From Plantago major (taxonomy: Eukaryota > Streptophyta > Magnoliopsida > Lamiales > Plantaginaceae): a stretch of DNA of 64,000 nucleotides. Below, one piece after another: positions 9,400 to 22,400 of this stretch. The position numbers and the translations under genes are program-made. The stretch lies in NCBI GenBank assembly GCA_026545765.1, contig JAIFAC010000146.1:62001-126000 (forward strand). Direction: 5' to 3'. The notes beneath the pieces are model-generated. The model saw nothing but the letters and a program-made list of their open reading frames with translations, was not told the DNA's origin and did not search any database. How positions within the stretch are numbered: position 1 is the first letter of the stretch; every line of letters starts with the position of its first letter.

Positions 9400-12300
9400 A
9401 CACTATAGCCACATCGAAACTCGAGTGATCCGTGTAATCCGAGCAATCAAAGACCAATCCGAGCAACCAAATTGCAAAACCTTGGAATTTCGACCTCGAT
9501 TCGCACTCGGAGAGCTAGCAAGGCTTCACGTCTGCTCTGCTTATCAAGTCAACTTTGTTAAGTAAGTATGCCTCAATTCCTCCCGAGGTCTCTCATTTTT
9601 GCGATATGCTTGCCGATGCTTGTATATGTTGCTAGTGATAGCTTTAGCAACAGACTTAGTGGGAATACTTTCTTTTGGTCAGAAGCGTACAATTTCCTTT
9701 ACCAAGAGCTTATTGATTCGCTCGTATGTCATGCCCATCGTAACCAAAACTTGATTATGCATGATTTGGTTATGTGTTGTTTTGGCACACGCCTTCGTGA
9801 ATTGTCCCCGTTACGTGCCGGTAGGTAGACAACAATGCCGATGGCACGCCTTCAGGTGCCATGGTTAATGCCAATATTGTTGAAATTATACTTCATGCGT
9901 AAAACTGCAAAGTAGAACTTCGTCGGATGTTAATCAGACATCTAAATCAACTCTCAGACAATCACAACTTTTGTTTCTGACCCACTTCCTTCTGCCCTAG
10001 GATGTCCGGGAGCGATAGTTAGAATCGACACGAGGCTCAAGGTTACAATGATGGAGAAAACTTGGTGACTGAGTCCGTAGACTTAACCATATCCGTAGGA
10101 GATCTTCTGGTCGTGGACCTGGTGTCTTCTAGGACTCGACGCTGACAAAGAGTCCGCGGTGCTATAGAAACGCAGCCCGAAGTAGCGGTGGGCCAGGGAG
10201 ATGTTGCTAGGACTAGGTCACTAGTCCAATCTCGGACCATAGGTGGTGTTGGGACGACCGTTGATCCGAATGAACCTCAGATTGAGCGGGAAGGCGACAG
10301 TGGTCGGGAGGCCGACGAAGTGGAAATGTTCGAGGATGGGGAAGAGGACCGTGTTGTGGTGGAAACAGATCCGTCCGACCCGAGCGCATCCGGGAGACCG
10401 AAGGTGGCGAGGAGGAGGACGAAGATGGTGAAGAAGAAGAAGAGGATGAGGATGAGGATGAGGAGGAAGGATCTCCGCCGCCGCCATGGAGACGACCGGT
10501 CGCCGGATTGTGTTACATCCGCAAGATCCGCCACCCAATCTTCCGTTAGTAGCGGGCCGTGGTGCAAAAGCCGCGAGAATCAAATTTCCTCGTCCTGCGT
10601 CCGCCGTCATGATAGCGGATGAATTTGGAGAGTTAAATGCGGACGGGCTTCTCCCCACTTGTCCGTCGAAGGTTATGGCCAGAGTGGAGGCGGAAATGGG
10701 AAATTCCCGAGTCCGTTGAAATCATGATCCCCGAGCCCGGACATGCATTTTACAATCCGCCCGCCGGTTACATGTGTGTTCATGAAGTAGCTTTTATGGA
10801 TGGAAGATTCCTATTGCACCGAGATAAAGTATATCCTCAACCACATCGATCGGTCCGCCAAGTTATCCCAAAGTCTCTGGGTAACCTTATTTGTTTCGTC
10901 ATTTTTTGTAAAAAGAAGGGGCAGCTAGTGAACTTCGAGAACTTTAGGCAGCTTTTCCATGTTGCCTTTAGTCCGGGCAATCCCTTGTTTTATACTTTCG
11001 TAGCTAGAAAACCCTATAACTTCATTTCCGACTCGATCTCTTCCTTGGGGTTGAAGTGGTGGGATAGGTACATTTTTGTGCGGATGGCCCCAAACTCGAC
11101 GTCCGAGAGGCAAAGCAAGAACAATGGGGCTGCCGATAAAGTTCTTAAGGGAGGCTATCCTGATCAAGGCCCCTTCCAAGAACGTGCTCCGGTGGCAGCG
11201 ATCCACAAAAAGAATAACCCACCTACTTACCCGTTCCACGGATTGATCTGTCAGCCGCTTCCCTACTTGTGTGGACTGACAGACGCCGTAGAAGTTGGAG
11301 GGAAGACAGACTTTAGTAAGGATTTTTAACTTTAGGAATTGTGCTTTCTTTGCGCAAGGTTTCGCCTGGATTATTATTTCCGCGATTCTGGTAATCCTTC
11401 CTTTATATATCCGTATCTGACGCCTTTATGTTATTGTGCAGCTCATTGGTTCGAGTATATCATGTCGATTCCGGAGAAGAAGAGATTGCAGAGGGAACAA
11501 CAAGCTCGAAGTCGCCACCGGTCGAGGACCAAAATCATCAACACTTCGGGTTTTCCAATGGCGAATCCAAAATGCGCCGTGTTTGCCGCAGAGGAGGAAA
11601 GGCGAACAAGGCCGAGAAGATCCACGTGCCTCGCGCTGCCCGGACAAGGGTAAAGGCCCCGCCACTGAGCGCCATCGCTTAAGCCACCCGCTCACGCTTC
11701 GCACCCTGTGGGGAGGTATTGATGCGATGCCATAATGTCGGGGCGCAAGAGGGGAGCAACCTCGGAGGCCTCCCTTGCAGCTAAGAGGCAAGCTTGTCCG
11801 TTGTCCGCCTGACTCAAGTGCCAAGCCGATCAGAGTATGAGCGGCCTGTGGACTTCCGAGGTGGAGCGGGTCGAGGGCTTGACGAGCCATACCAGCGGTA
11901 AGTAATTATCTCATGCTTTTCGCCAAGTTCTCGTATAATAAAACACAACTTATGTCCTCATGACCTCTTGCAGCCTCGGATGTTTCCGAGCCATGTAGTG
12001 GAAGGCCGTGAACGTGCTACTAGTGAGGAGGATCTCAGACAAGGTCAGAGCTACTTCCGCGATGAGGCCGAGAAGGTTGAAAATGGAGCCGAAAGAAATG
12101 AAGTGAAGTTTCATAAGTCAAGACACCGAAGAGATCAAGGCGGACTCGATCGCGTGAGAATTTCACAAGAGGGTCATTGAAGGCCTTCCGACTCAAAGGA
12201 TATCCCGCCGGGGCTCTAGTATGCCCGCCAGTTGGTCGTGACTTTATGAACTCGAATTCTTTCAAGTTTTTATGGCGGACAAGTCCGATGCCTCCCGCCT

Positions 12301-12950
12301 AGATGGGTTTTCATCCGCTATCGACCAGCTGCATTCCAAGGGACTACTTCCGCAGAGCTTTGACTGGAAGGCGGAAGGGTTGAACCCTTCTGCGGATGCT
12401 AATGGTGTGGAGGTCCTCGGACAACGCCTCGGACGAACGGTCAGTCGCTTATGAAGTTTGCAGAGCTAGTCACCGAGGAGGGTGAGATCGAGATCCAAAA
12501 TAGAGGACCCTTCCTTCCGAGGTGTGTCCCGGACGCCCTCCGAAAGGTATGCTTTGTACCTTTGATAACTACCGGCTTTCGAGGGACTAGTACTTCCCGC
12601 CTTCTCGTCGCTGGTCCGATGCGGATTTCAACTTGTTCGAAGTTCAATCTTTGCCGCCAAGTTGTCTCCAACACGCCTTCCGCCAATCCGCCAAACCGTG
12701 AATCGTCCGAGCCAAGTCGACCCCAAAGGAGAAGTCCGGGTATGCCCGTGAATTTCAGATTTGTTGAAATTTTCGTTGAATTTGTTATCTTTGATGGTGC
12801 GAGCGCCGCCATGTACAATGTTTTATTTCTAATTACCCGTGAGCTATGCTTCCCATGCTTCAATTATTACTTGCTCTCTTCTTCGCTCCTTTTATCTTGT
12901 TCATATGTCAATTATCATAAAATACTCATCCCTTAAGAATACGGATCGCT
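9400..12950 (+). CDS. Antisense gene carried by the Tat element, plant-transposon-type domain protein
   Basis: A multi-exon unit opposite to gag-pol, between pol and the 3' LTR. Proposed structure: leader exon to 9561; intron 9562-10000 (GTAAGT to CCCTAG); ATG at 10002; intron about 11316-11441 (ending TTGTGCAG); intron 11898-11973 (GTAAGT to TTGCAG); coding to about 12560. Coding would be near 780 codons. Features in order: a Glu/Asp-rich stretch at 10405-10470; RIVLHPQDPPP at 10496; then EPGHAFYNPPAGYMCVHEVAF to KWWDRYIFVRM (10730-11090), which resembles the domain known as 'putative gypsy type transposon'; a charged, probably coiled-coil part at 11990-12150; and a C-terminal part at 12272-12560. 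Frame changes near 10020 and 10690 are probably sequence errors. Extra antisense reading frames are known in Tat-lineage elements. Function unknown. Confidence 0.6.
9562..10000 (+). other. Leader intron of the antisense gene
   Basis: Donor GTAAGTATG at 9562; acceptor after a pyrimidine-rich stretch, TTCTGCCCTAG, ending at 10000. The first ATG of the inferred protein follows one base later. The plus-strand frame at 9568-9828 lies wholly inside this intron and is not a gene. Confidence 0.5.
11898..11973 (+). other. Third intron of the antisense gene
   Basis: 76 bp, GTAAGTAATT to GACCTCTTGCAG, with AT-rich content between GC-richer exons. Confidence 0.6.
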
Positions 12951-14300
12951 GATGGCGCTATTGTAGAAGTCAAACCATCATCTTTCCGATCCTCGACTGC
13001 TCGCTCTTTGGGATGCGAATTCTTCTAGAAATGGAAGGTGAAATGAAATAGTCATTATGACGCCTTTTCATCTTCCTAGCCGGATGATCGACAAGTGGCG
13101 GATCGTAAAGATCCACCACTACTATAAATAAGACTATGGTAATCGCCTTTCATCGCTGGACGTTTCACCAATTCTCCTTGTTTAGCACATTTTAATTTTC
13201 AACAGAGGCATATTTCTTCAGATGTTGAACTGGCGGAGAAGAATATCAACATTGGTAAATCGCGCTATGCACATGCATCCGCCGATTTATCCGTAAGGGA
13301 CAACGGACGACCCAATCCTTCTCGATTAAGGCGATCCTCGATGTCCGGGATAGCCAGAGGTTAGCCGAGGAAGAGAGGAGCGGACGATGATGATCCGTAG
13401 GAGGATCCGAATGCGCAGAATCTCGTGTGCTCGAGGCGGTGGCTCGAGTCCCAAGGCTCCACTTCCTAATCCGAAGGAACAAGGCGGTATGCCCAGAGAA
13501 GTATGTACCGTCTCGACCTTTATAGATTGCACCTTCCGTGTGTAGATGCTCGGATACTTTTGTTTATAAAATTGACTACTTTCATCGATGGAATCGCCAA
13601 TTTTTCCTATTCGCATTTCGCCGGATTATACCGCCGCTTACCCTTGTAAGATGATTAACAAATATGAACTCGACGTTGATGGGCTTGTTTGGGTTTGGTC
13701 GATAACTCAACCGACCCAACACGCTCGACCTAAACGGGTGACTCAAGCCCATTGCTAACGCCAATTTGTTAGCATGGGACAATCGATTGGTTGAATGTTC
13801 TATAAAAATACACCCACCAGCATCAAAACCGTAGATCGATCCCAAATTCTTCTTTTTCTATCTTTGCCGTTTTGGCTTGTCTGCAAACCCTTAAAGCCGG
13901 ATCTCTTATTTTTTCTTCCAATCCTACTTTAGTGGCTCAATCTCTCGAATTGGTAATGGTCTCCGATTTCAAGAGAGTCGAGTCTCTAAAGATGGTTAGC
14001 GTAGATCTCACCGCTTTACCAGCATACCTTTTGTCCGTTAGTACGCAGCTTCCTCAGATGTCGGATCTACACCACCATGGTACGGTGATATCATGAGAGA
14101 TTCCCATGTCTAACCATTTTCCTTGTGCAGTAGACAAGTTTCGTCTCCACGGAAACTATACTTTCCGATTAATATGGAAAAGCTTTCGACGAAGGAATAG
14201 TCTCGACGGAGATGACGATCTCCGAGAGTTTCTCTATAGTTTACGACAAGGCTCAGAGATCCCATAAAGGTCCAAGATACTAGACCGTAAAGACAATATT
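12951..14300. other. Tat 3' region beyond the antisense gene
   Basis: No protein recognised. Two further + strand TATA-like boxes are present, TATAAATA at 13123-13130 and TATAAAAATA at 13801-13810, each followed by pyrimidine-rich leader-like sequence. These could mark other antisense transcripts. Frames such as 13872-14096 have no known domain. Confidence 0.4.
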
Positions 14301-14305
14301 ATGTA

Positions 14306-15122
14306 TGTCGTCCGTATAACTGCAAAGTAAAAGACTATAGGGGGGGGGGGTGACTAGTCTGTTAAAACTTTGGTCGATAAACACAGCTTCGTAAATGTAT
14401 GTGTGTGCTTTGCTGAAATGTAAATACGTAAAGGTAAATGACACAACAAGTATAGTGGTATCCTGAGGGCGAATCCTCCAACTAATCCACTTCGGTTTTC
14501 CGAGACCTAGAATTCACTAGAACAAATAATTGAGTTCACCTTACAATAATCCTATTCTAAGATTCTTAAACAAATGGTTCAACCAAATGTTCCCCGAGTT
14601 ATTCCCTAGCTCCTAGAGCTAAGTACTTCATCTACTCAGATAACCTTGAGTTATTCCTTGATTTCCCAAATCAAGTACTTCCTCTATTCGATAACCTTGA
14701 GTTATTCTCGATTTCCCAAATCAAGTACTTCCTCTACTCCACGCCTCGATGGTGTCAAGTTAAAAGTTTGTCGAGAGGCTTCTCGATAACTTTTCGCTTA
14801 TGTTTTCAGAGAGCCTAATAGAACAAGAGTACTTAATACACTTGTTCAAATGGATGGCACCGCTTCTTTATCGACCCAAGTAATTGATGTCCGCTCGAGA
14901 ATGAGCTTCGTAAATGGTATCCGATAGTTCAACTCTTTCACGAATAACAATCTCTTGTTAATGTTCGTGACAACTTAGAACTACTAGTGATTCTTCGAGC
15001 AATGTAAAGCTTTAAAGGGTAGTAGAGTTCTTGAGAGAATACTTTGCTTGATGGTAAGTTTGCAAGATAGAGCGCTCTAAGGTATGTTCTTCAAGCATCT
15101 AAGTGTGTGATATATATATATA

Positions 15123-15170
<48 letters not shown>

Positions 15171-15704
15171 TAAATTTGAGAGGCTTGAATTATATCCGCT
15201 TATATCGTGAACTATGTACTAAGTCACTATCTCATTTTTCGTAGAGGACTTGCTTTTGCAAGATTTCCGCATGCATTTAATGCATAGTACTGTTCATTGT
15301 CCTTTAGTCTCAACGGATACATGAGCCTTTCTGATGGCTTGCATGCTCCATACTCATGATGTCATATGTCCAGAATCATATTTCGAAAGTAAGTTAATAC
15401 ACTTAAGAAAGGATTAAGGACATAGTCTTTCTGAGTTAGACTAAACCTTCAGGTCTTCATAAACCTTGTTCAATCTTCGCCTTCTAATCTTCGTAAAAGC
15501 TCCATTGCTAGATTGATCTTCATGGTCTTCTTGAAATAAAAATTACACTCGAGACCTATAATCCTAATACAAGATTTACTAGACTAATCATACTCAAAGA
15601 TTTCCTCTTCACAATGTTCAAGTGAACCAAGAGTACTTAATCACCTTTCCGCTAAGATAAGAACATGTGATGGGTGATCAAAATACTAACAGATATTCCT
15701 AACA
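14306..15704 (-). repeat. 3' LTR of copia(-)
   Basis: 1399 bp, TG/CA bounded, near-collinear with 24333-25729 and 37912-39329. Contains a poly-G run (14340-14350; poly-C on the element strand), three copies of the roughly 52-bp LTR minisatellite (about 14594-14750) and an expanded TA microsatellite at the promoter. The polypurine-like run follows at 15705-15716. Confidence 0.9.
15111..15172. repeat. (TA)n microsatellite at the LTR TATA box
   Basis: About 60 bp of near-perfect TA dinucleotides interrupted by one C. The homologous site in copia(+) is only CTATATATATCACAC, the likely TATA box of the LTR promoter. Confidence 0.95.
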
Positions 15705-15719
15705 AATTTCTTTTGATCA

Positions 15720-18700
15720 CCATCCATGACTATCTTTTAAGTCCTATTACAAATTTGTAATCTCGAAGAGAAAACAATCTACCACTTAATCATTTCAAAT
15801 GATATTCAATTTTAGTCAATTATGCGTAAAGTAAACATCAACCAAATCACAAGAAGTGATCTTTGCCGATAAGTTGTCATCTATTAGAATGTATCCAGAG
15901 TATGATCTTCGACAGTACAGCTTACGTAATAAGATGCAACTTTACAGATAGAGAAATTCGTAAACAATCAAGAAGATTACAAAAGTAACAAAACATACTA
16001 AGTAAATTAGAACAAAGGAGAACCGAGCCCAAGAAAGTATTCTAATGTTACTAGTCTTCAAGTCTTCGTAAATGCAACTGGGTTCGACATTCAAGTTCTC
16101 AAAGACCTTCGATCACGCATGATCATCCACTTTTCTCGCATTCTGGACATAGTCATAAAGAATCCTTCCGACAGAGCTCGCTTTTCCGGATAAGTCACAT
16201 ATTTCATGGTAACTCGCTGCTTATGATTCTTCCGCAGAAAATGTTCGACCTGTATACTTTCCTGCACTGGAGTGGTCTATATGTAGTAGATAGGTTGAAA
16301 TACTTGTATATTTCTTCCAGATAGTAAATCATCTAGGTATTCATCCAATGTCATATAGAATGACTCATAGGTTGAAACACCTAGTTTGTTCTTCCTACCG
16401 AAGCTACCATCCGCTTTTCTTACCTTGTGTACATCATCGCTTGGTAAGGATGCAAAAGAAAGATCCATCTTCTCGCTTCATTCCTCTTTTCTACTTCAAA
16501 GTTTAGCTGCATGAAGGTGCTCGTGTTTTAGCAATTCTCGCTTTCTCTCCATTTCGTGATCCGTCGAGGATGGAGTTGAAACTTATCATTGACAAGTAGA
16601 TGTTGTAGTTCCGTAATCCAATATCCTCTCTTGTTCGTAATGCACCTATATGAAGACTCTTCATTACTAGTCTTTACATACCAATGTGGGCATCACCGCC
16701 TTTTCGATGAGTTTCTTTGTTTACTCGCCAAACTAGGAATCCTTCGCCTTTCTCAGGTGGCCTTCTCGTCAGAGAACCTCTAACCTTTCTTCCGCCTTTC
16801 AGGGTATATCCTCCTTGTATAGACTTGGTGTTGCTGTATGAGTTCGTCGCTAAGGGTTTTCATGCAGAGGAGGTTGTGAAGTAGTTGTTGTCTCCTTTCT
16901 TGTGAAGTGGATGTTCATCGTAATCATCCTCATCATCATCAAGTCCAAGATTGGAAACTTGAAGCTTTTCGCCTTTCACTTCTCCTTCTTCTTGGTCTTC
17001 GCCTTCAGATTATTCGTTGTTCCCATCCGAGATCCTAAGGGACTGTTCCCTAGTAATATACTTCTCAAATTTTCGGGTCGTTGATCCGGAACAACTTCTT
17101 CAGCAGGGCATCTCCAAAGGTCCTTGATGACTAGTTGACTTGAGGATGGAGGCATTGATTGTTTTCTTCTTCTTCCGCTTTCCGAGGCATCTCTTCTCCC
17201 CTTAGTCATGAATGATCGACTCATGATAGCATAAGCTTCAGAGAGATTCAAAGTTTTTCCGAGGTTGTTGTGCACCCCCGGGCTTTGGATTTCTTCCTTC
17301 AACTCTTTGTTCGCTTAACCAGCCTCGCCCTTTCTGCTGAGCTCTTCAAGCTGCCTTAGGATGGCGCTGGCTTGCAGGACAACATGATCGGCTTCATCTA
17401 ATGTCAGATTAGCATTGTTACAATCCTCATCCCCACTCAACCCTAGGTCTTTCTGAGAGAGAGCTATGTCAAGTCAGTTTATCGAGTAAAGAAGCGCCCA
17501 ATGGCTTCATCTCTTATGGGACGGATTTTAGCACTTCGTTCGGGGCAAAGTGTCTCTATGAGTTCCAAAAGACACTGCTCTTGCACGGTTTCTTCACTTC
17601 TTGAACTACCCGGTGCAGAGAAGATATGAGGAGCAAGTAGGACTCTTTGCTATGATAAGTCTCTCATCTTCTTCTCAGAGTAACTGTTGCGCTTCTTCAA
17701 AGATCACTCTTATAATCATTCTCTGGGATTGTTTGCAAGCTGGCTAACATCTTTTGTTTGCCTTGGAGTATGCTGGTCTTCTGAGAGGATGTAGAAGTTC
17801 TTTCTGATGCAGCCTCAACATCATGCTCTTCATCATCATTGTCATCCATGGAATCTATCTCAGCAGCTGTGACAACAATGGCATCCTTCAGATTTCTTTG
17901 CTCATCTAGGAGTGCCAATTCCTTGGCATTAGCTTCTTTGAGCTTCTTGATTTTGGCTTCCTTTTAATCAACAAGAGCTTGACACTCAATGTTGATTCTC
18001 TTCTCTTCTTCCAACACCTTTATGAGTTGTTCAATCCTAAACTCAGTGGCTGAAATTTCTTCTATGGCATCATTGTGCTCAGCCTGTTGGTTATCTTGAT
18101 GAGACTTGGAGGTGATGATGATGGGGCTCGAGCATTTGAAGGAGCCTTTTCTCCACTTCCTTTGCTAGCTTTCTCAATCCCGCCTTGTCCAGTCAGATCA
18201 TCATTCGTCATCATCATCATCATCACTCTTGTTCTTTGTTTCTCGTTTGATGCTCGTAAGGAGGTTCTGATAATCATTTTCATCCGCCTCCTCGTCATCT
18301 TCAAACCAGTTGATCACATTCGGGAATGTAATCATCCTCCCATTAACTTTTTCTTGTTCACCGATAAGTAGTGAGTTTGTCAAGCAAGGTGATGGGTAAC
18401 CATCTCGCAGAGGTTTGAGCATCCATGCACTTGAAATCGCTATAATTTTCAGGCTACTTCATGAATGAAGTCTTCATGCATCGAGTGGCAAATGAGTAGG
18501 ACTCGTTGGAAACAATGTACGGATGTAGTCTTCCATTCAAGGCGATTGCTCTTCTCCGGACGCCGATTACCCGATAATTCGTAAAGGTCATCCTTTGAAG
18601 TTTCGCCATTGTCAAGCACTTGAGATGTTTTAGTAGTTGAATAGTTTGAATCATCGTACTAGATATCGAAGAAATATGTTGTTTGTTTCAACCACCACCA

Positions 18701-19400
18701 GCTGGAACAGTTCAGAGCTTGCTTGCAAGAAAGAAATCATTGCAGGCCTCGATACTTCCGTCGCGAGTAGTTCGATCTCATCGGGTCCTTCTTTCGTTGA
18801 ACGAGACTGTAATCAACAGCCAGAATGTTAGACATAAGATAAGAAGCCGAGACTTCATTCGTTGTCAGGAAGTCGCTTCCCCAGAATTCGGGGGCTCTCA
18901 CTTTCTCCACCAGACATCGTTGTCTCAAATAGCTTCAGCCTGAAGAGATAACAGCCTTCATCCACTCCCACTTTATCTGCAGGGTGATATATACTCACCA
19001 CGAATAAAGTCTCGTCAGCCTTCTAAATGCTTGTTCGAGGCTGAGAACCCTTAACATCTCCCCGGTCAGCCTCACGTTAGTGACACAACCATTTTGTTGC
19101 ACTGAAGTCAGTCGATCATTACCCGATTCCTGGAGATTCATTGCAGTCATTCCATTGTTTTCCTTCGCAGCATCATTCTCGAAGTTTATCCGCTTGATCT
19201 TTTCAGTTGAGTGCCTCCGTATGTTGAGGAACCCGCTCAAGAATGCACGTTTTCTTCAGAATATTTCAGGCCGCATAGTGAATGTGGAAGTAATGTAGTA
19301 TATTCCATCATTCTATTCTTTCACTCAGCCTCCTTTCTTCCGGTTGGGTAGAGGGGTTTCATCTTTCGAAGAGTCGAGTTTGGATGCCCTCCAACGGTCT
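15720..19400 (-). pseudogene. Extra gene (downstream of pol) of copia(-), broken
   Basis: Minus-strand readings match the extra gene of copia(+). At 18422-18201, NGRMITFPNVIN and DENDYQ plus an Asp run correspond to 35213-35350. At 17918-17697, ALLDEQRNLKDAIVV and DDNDDEEHDVEA correspond to about 35655-35765. At 16468-16277, FYMTLDEYLDDL corresponds to about 37240-37275. At 18600-18500, SNESYSFAT corresponds to 35040. The product would be a hydrophilic protein with acidic, coiled-coil and basic (KKRR-like) parts and no visible membrane segment. Frame breaks coincide with CAG/CTG losses. No known function. Confidence 0.7.
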
Positions 19401-22400
19401 CGCTACTAATCCTTTCGAGTACTTTGCGTTACCATCATCCTCGTAATCACTATTCCAGTTGTTGGTGCGTAATTCATCTATGATATTTCTACTATCTCCG
19501 GAGAGTTCTGGAGCAAATAAGCTTTTGGTTCAGGACTTGGGGTCAGCATTCTGGAGTCAGTCAAGCGCCCAACATCTTCTCCGAGAGACCTTTTTAGATT
19601 GAGCAGTCAGAAGACTTCACCTGCCGCAGCTTTCGCCAGCAAGCCAAAGAGTAAAGCCCTTTCAGTATGCACGCGGTTAAAGGCGATCGGGATTTCTAGT
19701 TTCTCGATCGCTATCGTATCGCGTACAGATTCGTCGACGTAACAAAGCGAGGCTGGCCTTGATTGTTAGCGTCAGCTATTGATGATCCGGGCTCACTCTT
19801 CATTATGCCTGCGAATTTATTAGCGCTGCATTCCCCAATCGCGGGCTCTCATGCTTCTTGTCTGTAAGATGCATCATCATCCATCTTTCCATGCTTACCT
19901 GCCTACCTCCTTTGCTGCCATCAAAGCAAACGGACCGTAATAAGAGCCAAAGCACTAGTTTATGAGATGACTGAGCTGATGGCTTTCATGCCATTCCGGT
20001 CGGCACTTTATCCTTTGCCGCCACTGCACGAATCGAACAGCCCATAATCGCCGTTCACTAGCCCCCCCCACTCCATTTTGCCAGGTTCCAGTCTCTGACA
20101 TGAATTTCTTACATGCTAGAGTCTTTTACACTAATCTTGCCGAAGATTTCTGCCCCAGCAGAGCAGATGTAGCCTGCATCCAAATCCCAGTCCTTTGCAC
20201 ATCCATTGAACAGAGTCCTTGAAAATACTGCTCGACTCTGATGGATTTTACATGAAATGGTAAACACAAATGACTGCACTCTTGGCTCTGTCCTTTGGCT
20301 GCAAGTCCTTCCCGACTGCCCAAATGTTTCTGCAAGCTGGCACCAGTTTGACCACCACTGGTCCAGTTCAATTGCTTTCCCTGCCTCCACTTTACTATTA
20401 AGGTGTAACAATCTTGCCTCTCGATACTCGCTTCCAGCTTTGTTTTCCTACAGTGCTGGCACTGTCTACCTCAGACCACTTCCTGATCACAAAAATGGGA
20501 GTTTTCTTCTCGAGAACTGCTCGAGGCCTGGCTTCTTTTTCACCTCACTTACCAGCAGATGATATTTTTCACCCCAGGCATCTCCACATCTTAAAGTCAC
20601 ACCTAGCTTTGTAAGCCAGATATTCACCAAGCTACCCGAGTATTTTATAAAGCCAACATGGTTCGATGGTGCCCAGCCACTGCAACCTCACTTTCAGACA
20701 CATAAATCAACATTCACTGCATACCATTGCAGTCCAGTTGCATTCGAGTTGTTGTTCCAGAAAAACGCCAGCCATTGGATCCAAACTCAATCCCACACCC
20801 AATCGCATCCCACTTGAATAGTCCCATCACTTCCTATCATAGGTATTCTTGTCGGGACTAATGAATATTCCATCATCAGTTGCTGACTTCAGAATCCTAG
20901 AAATAGTTCTGCCTCATGCCTCATCCCAACTTCATGATTTTCATTTGTAGTTGCTTGCCCCAGATCCATGATGTCATCCCATCATGACGGTCTCTTGAAA
21001 TCACTTTCCGTAACATGCTCTGCTCAATCAGCTTTTATAGATCAGTAAAACTGTTTTCCGGCGTATTTGCCAGTGTCATACTTCATGCTCTGGAGCACCA
21101 TCCGCATATGCTTTTTGTAATATATTTACGAGAAACTGTTTCCTCAAAGTTCACCATTCACACGTATTCTCACACTCTCAGTCATCAGAATGCACTCTGA
21201 GTCCATCCCACTGCACTGAGCCGCACCAAGGTTTGTCACCAGATTCTTTATTGTATCATTCGGTAACTGGTGATATGATCATCGTATTCATCCTTTCACT
21301 GGAATCTGCACTAACCCATGATTTCACTGCATGTTTCGAAACTCAATCACATTTCTTTGCATTCTCCTCAAATCGATCTACTTTCCTGCATCTGCCCCAC
21401 GCCCAAGTCCCACGTTCACGTCAGATCATCCGGCATTGCATTCTGATGCCGTCATCCTTCCTTCTGGTTCTTCGCACTTCTCAATCTCAATTTCAACCCA
21501 CAACTCTCAGCCTAGTTGCCTCCTGTCAGCTTTTCATGTCTCTATTTTCCTCTGCAACAATTCATTTTGCCGTGTTCCCCAAGAGTTATGTTGCATATTT
21601 TGTTTTGTATAAATCTCCTTTTACTCTGTCCTGTTAAATCAGTCTGTTTGCACGCCTTCATAGCCTGTCCAACTTTTGCCTGATGAAACAGTCCAAAGAG
21701 TTAAGAATTACACTGCACCATTGCCTCCTGTTTCCACCTGATTGACTGTCCAATCCACCTCTGATCTCGACGATGATCATGGGAACCGACACTCATGCTC
21801 GCTGAGCCGACATGCCCGCCGAGAGTTGTTCAGTTTTCAGCCTGCGACGACGTTGTTACAACCGTTCTTCGCGGTGAGCTCCAATCGGGACTACTGATGG
21901 CTCGGCCGGTGACAGATGCTCACTGGCAACATACATCACTTTCATTGAGCAGTTAGCTTGATGCGCTTTCAGCTACTCCATGTCATCTCTTTTCCTTTCT
22001 CTCTTCACACCATGGTGTTCTGTTTATCGCAACACTCATTCGTTTCGGGAGTGCAGCATGCCGCAGCTTCAACTCCAGATAAACTCAAACTCATTACTGC
22101 CCAGCATTGTCAGCTGCCGCTTTTTATCGCACGTTTATTTTTCCGCCTGACACCATTTTGCTGTGCAGATTGCCCTGCGAAAGTTGGTGTTGTCCAGTCA
22201 ACCAGCCGACGATTGGCATTCTAAAGCTTTCAGTCATCTCAATCACCCCACCATACTTCTTTCTGCTCGAGCATTTAACGCGTTACGTCCAGCTTCCGAT
22301 CCGAGCCTAACCTCGGGTCATTTTCGCCAGACGACAAACAATCGGGCCGATCCATAAAAGCATTTTAACACCTTCGTCAGCAATCCTAAGCCGACCCGTT

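Noticed and set aside
9568..9828. 86-codon plus-strand frame
   Set aside because: Falls entirely inside the leader intron of the antisense gene.
10221..11239. Minus-strand frames opposite the antisense gene
   Set aside because: Shadows of the + strand coding, whose domain and splice signals are coherent.
15113..15172. TA repeat as assembly filler
   Set aside because: Flanks match the LTR family exactly on both sides, so it sits in true LTR context, although its length may be inexact.
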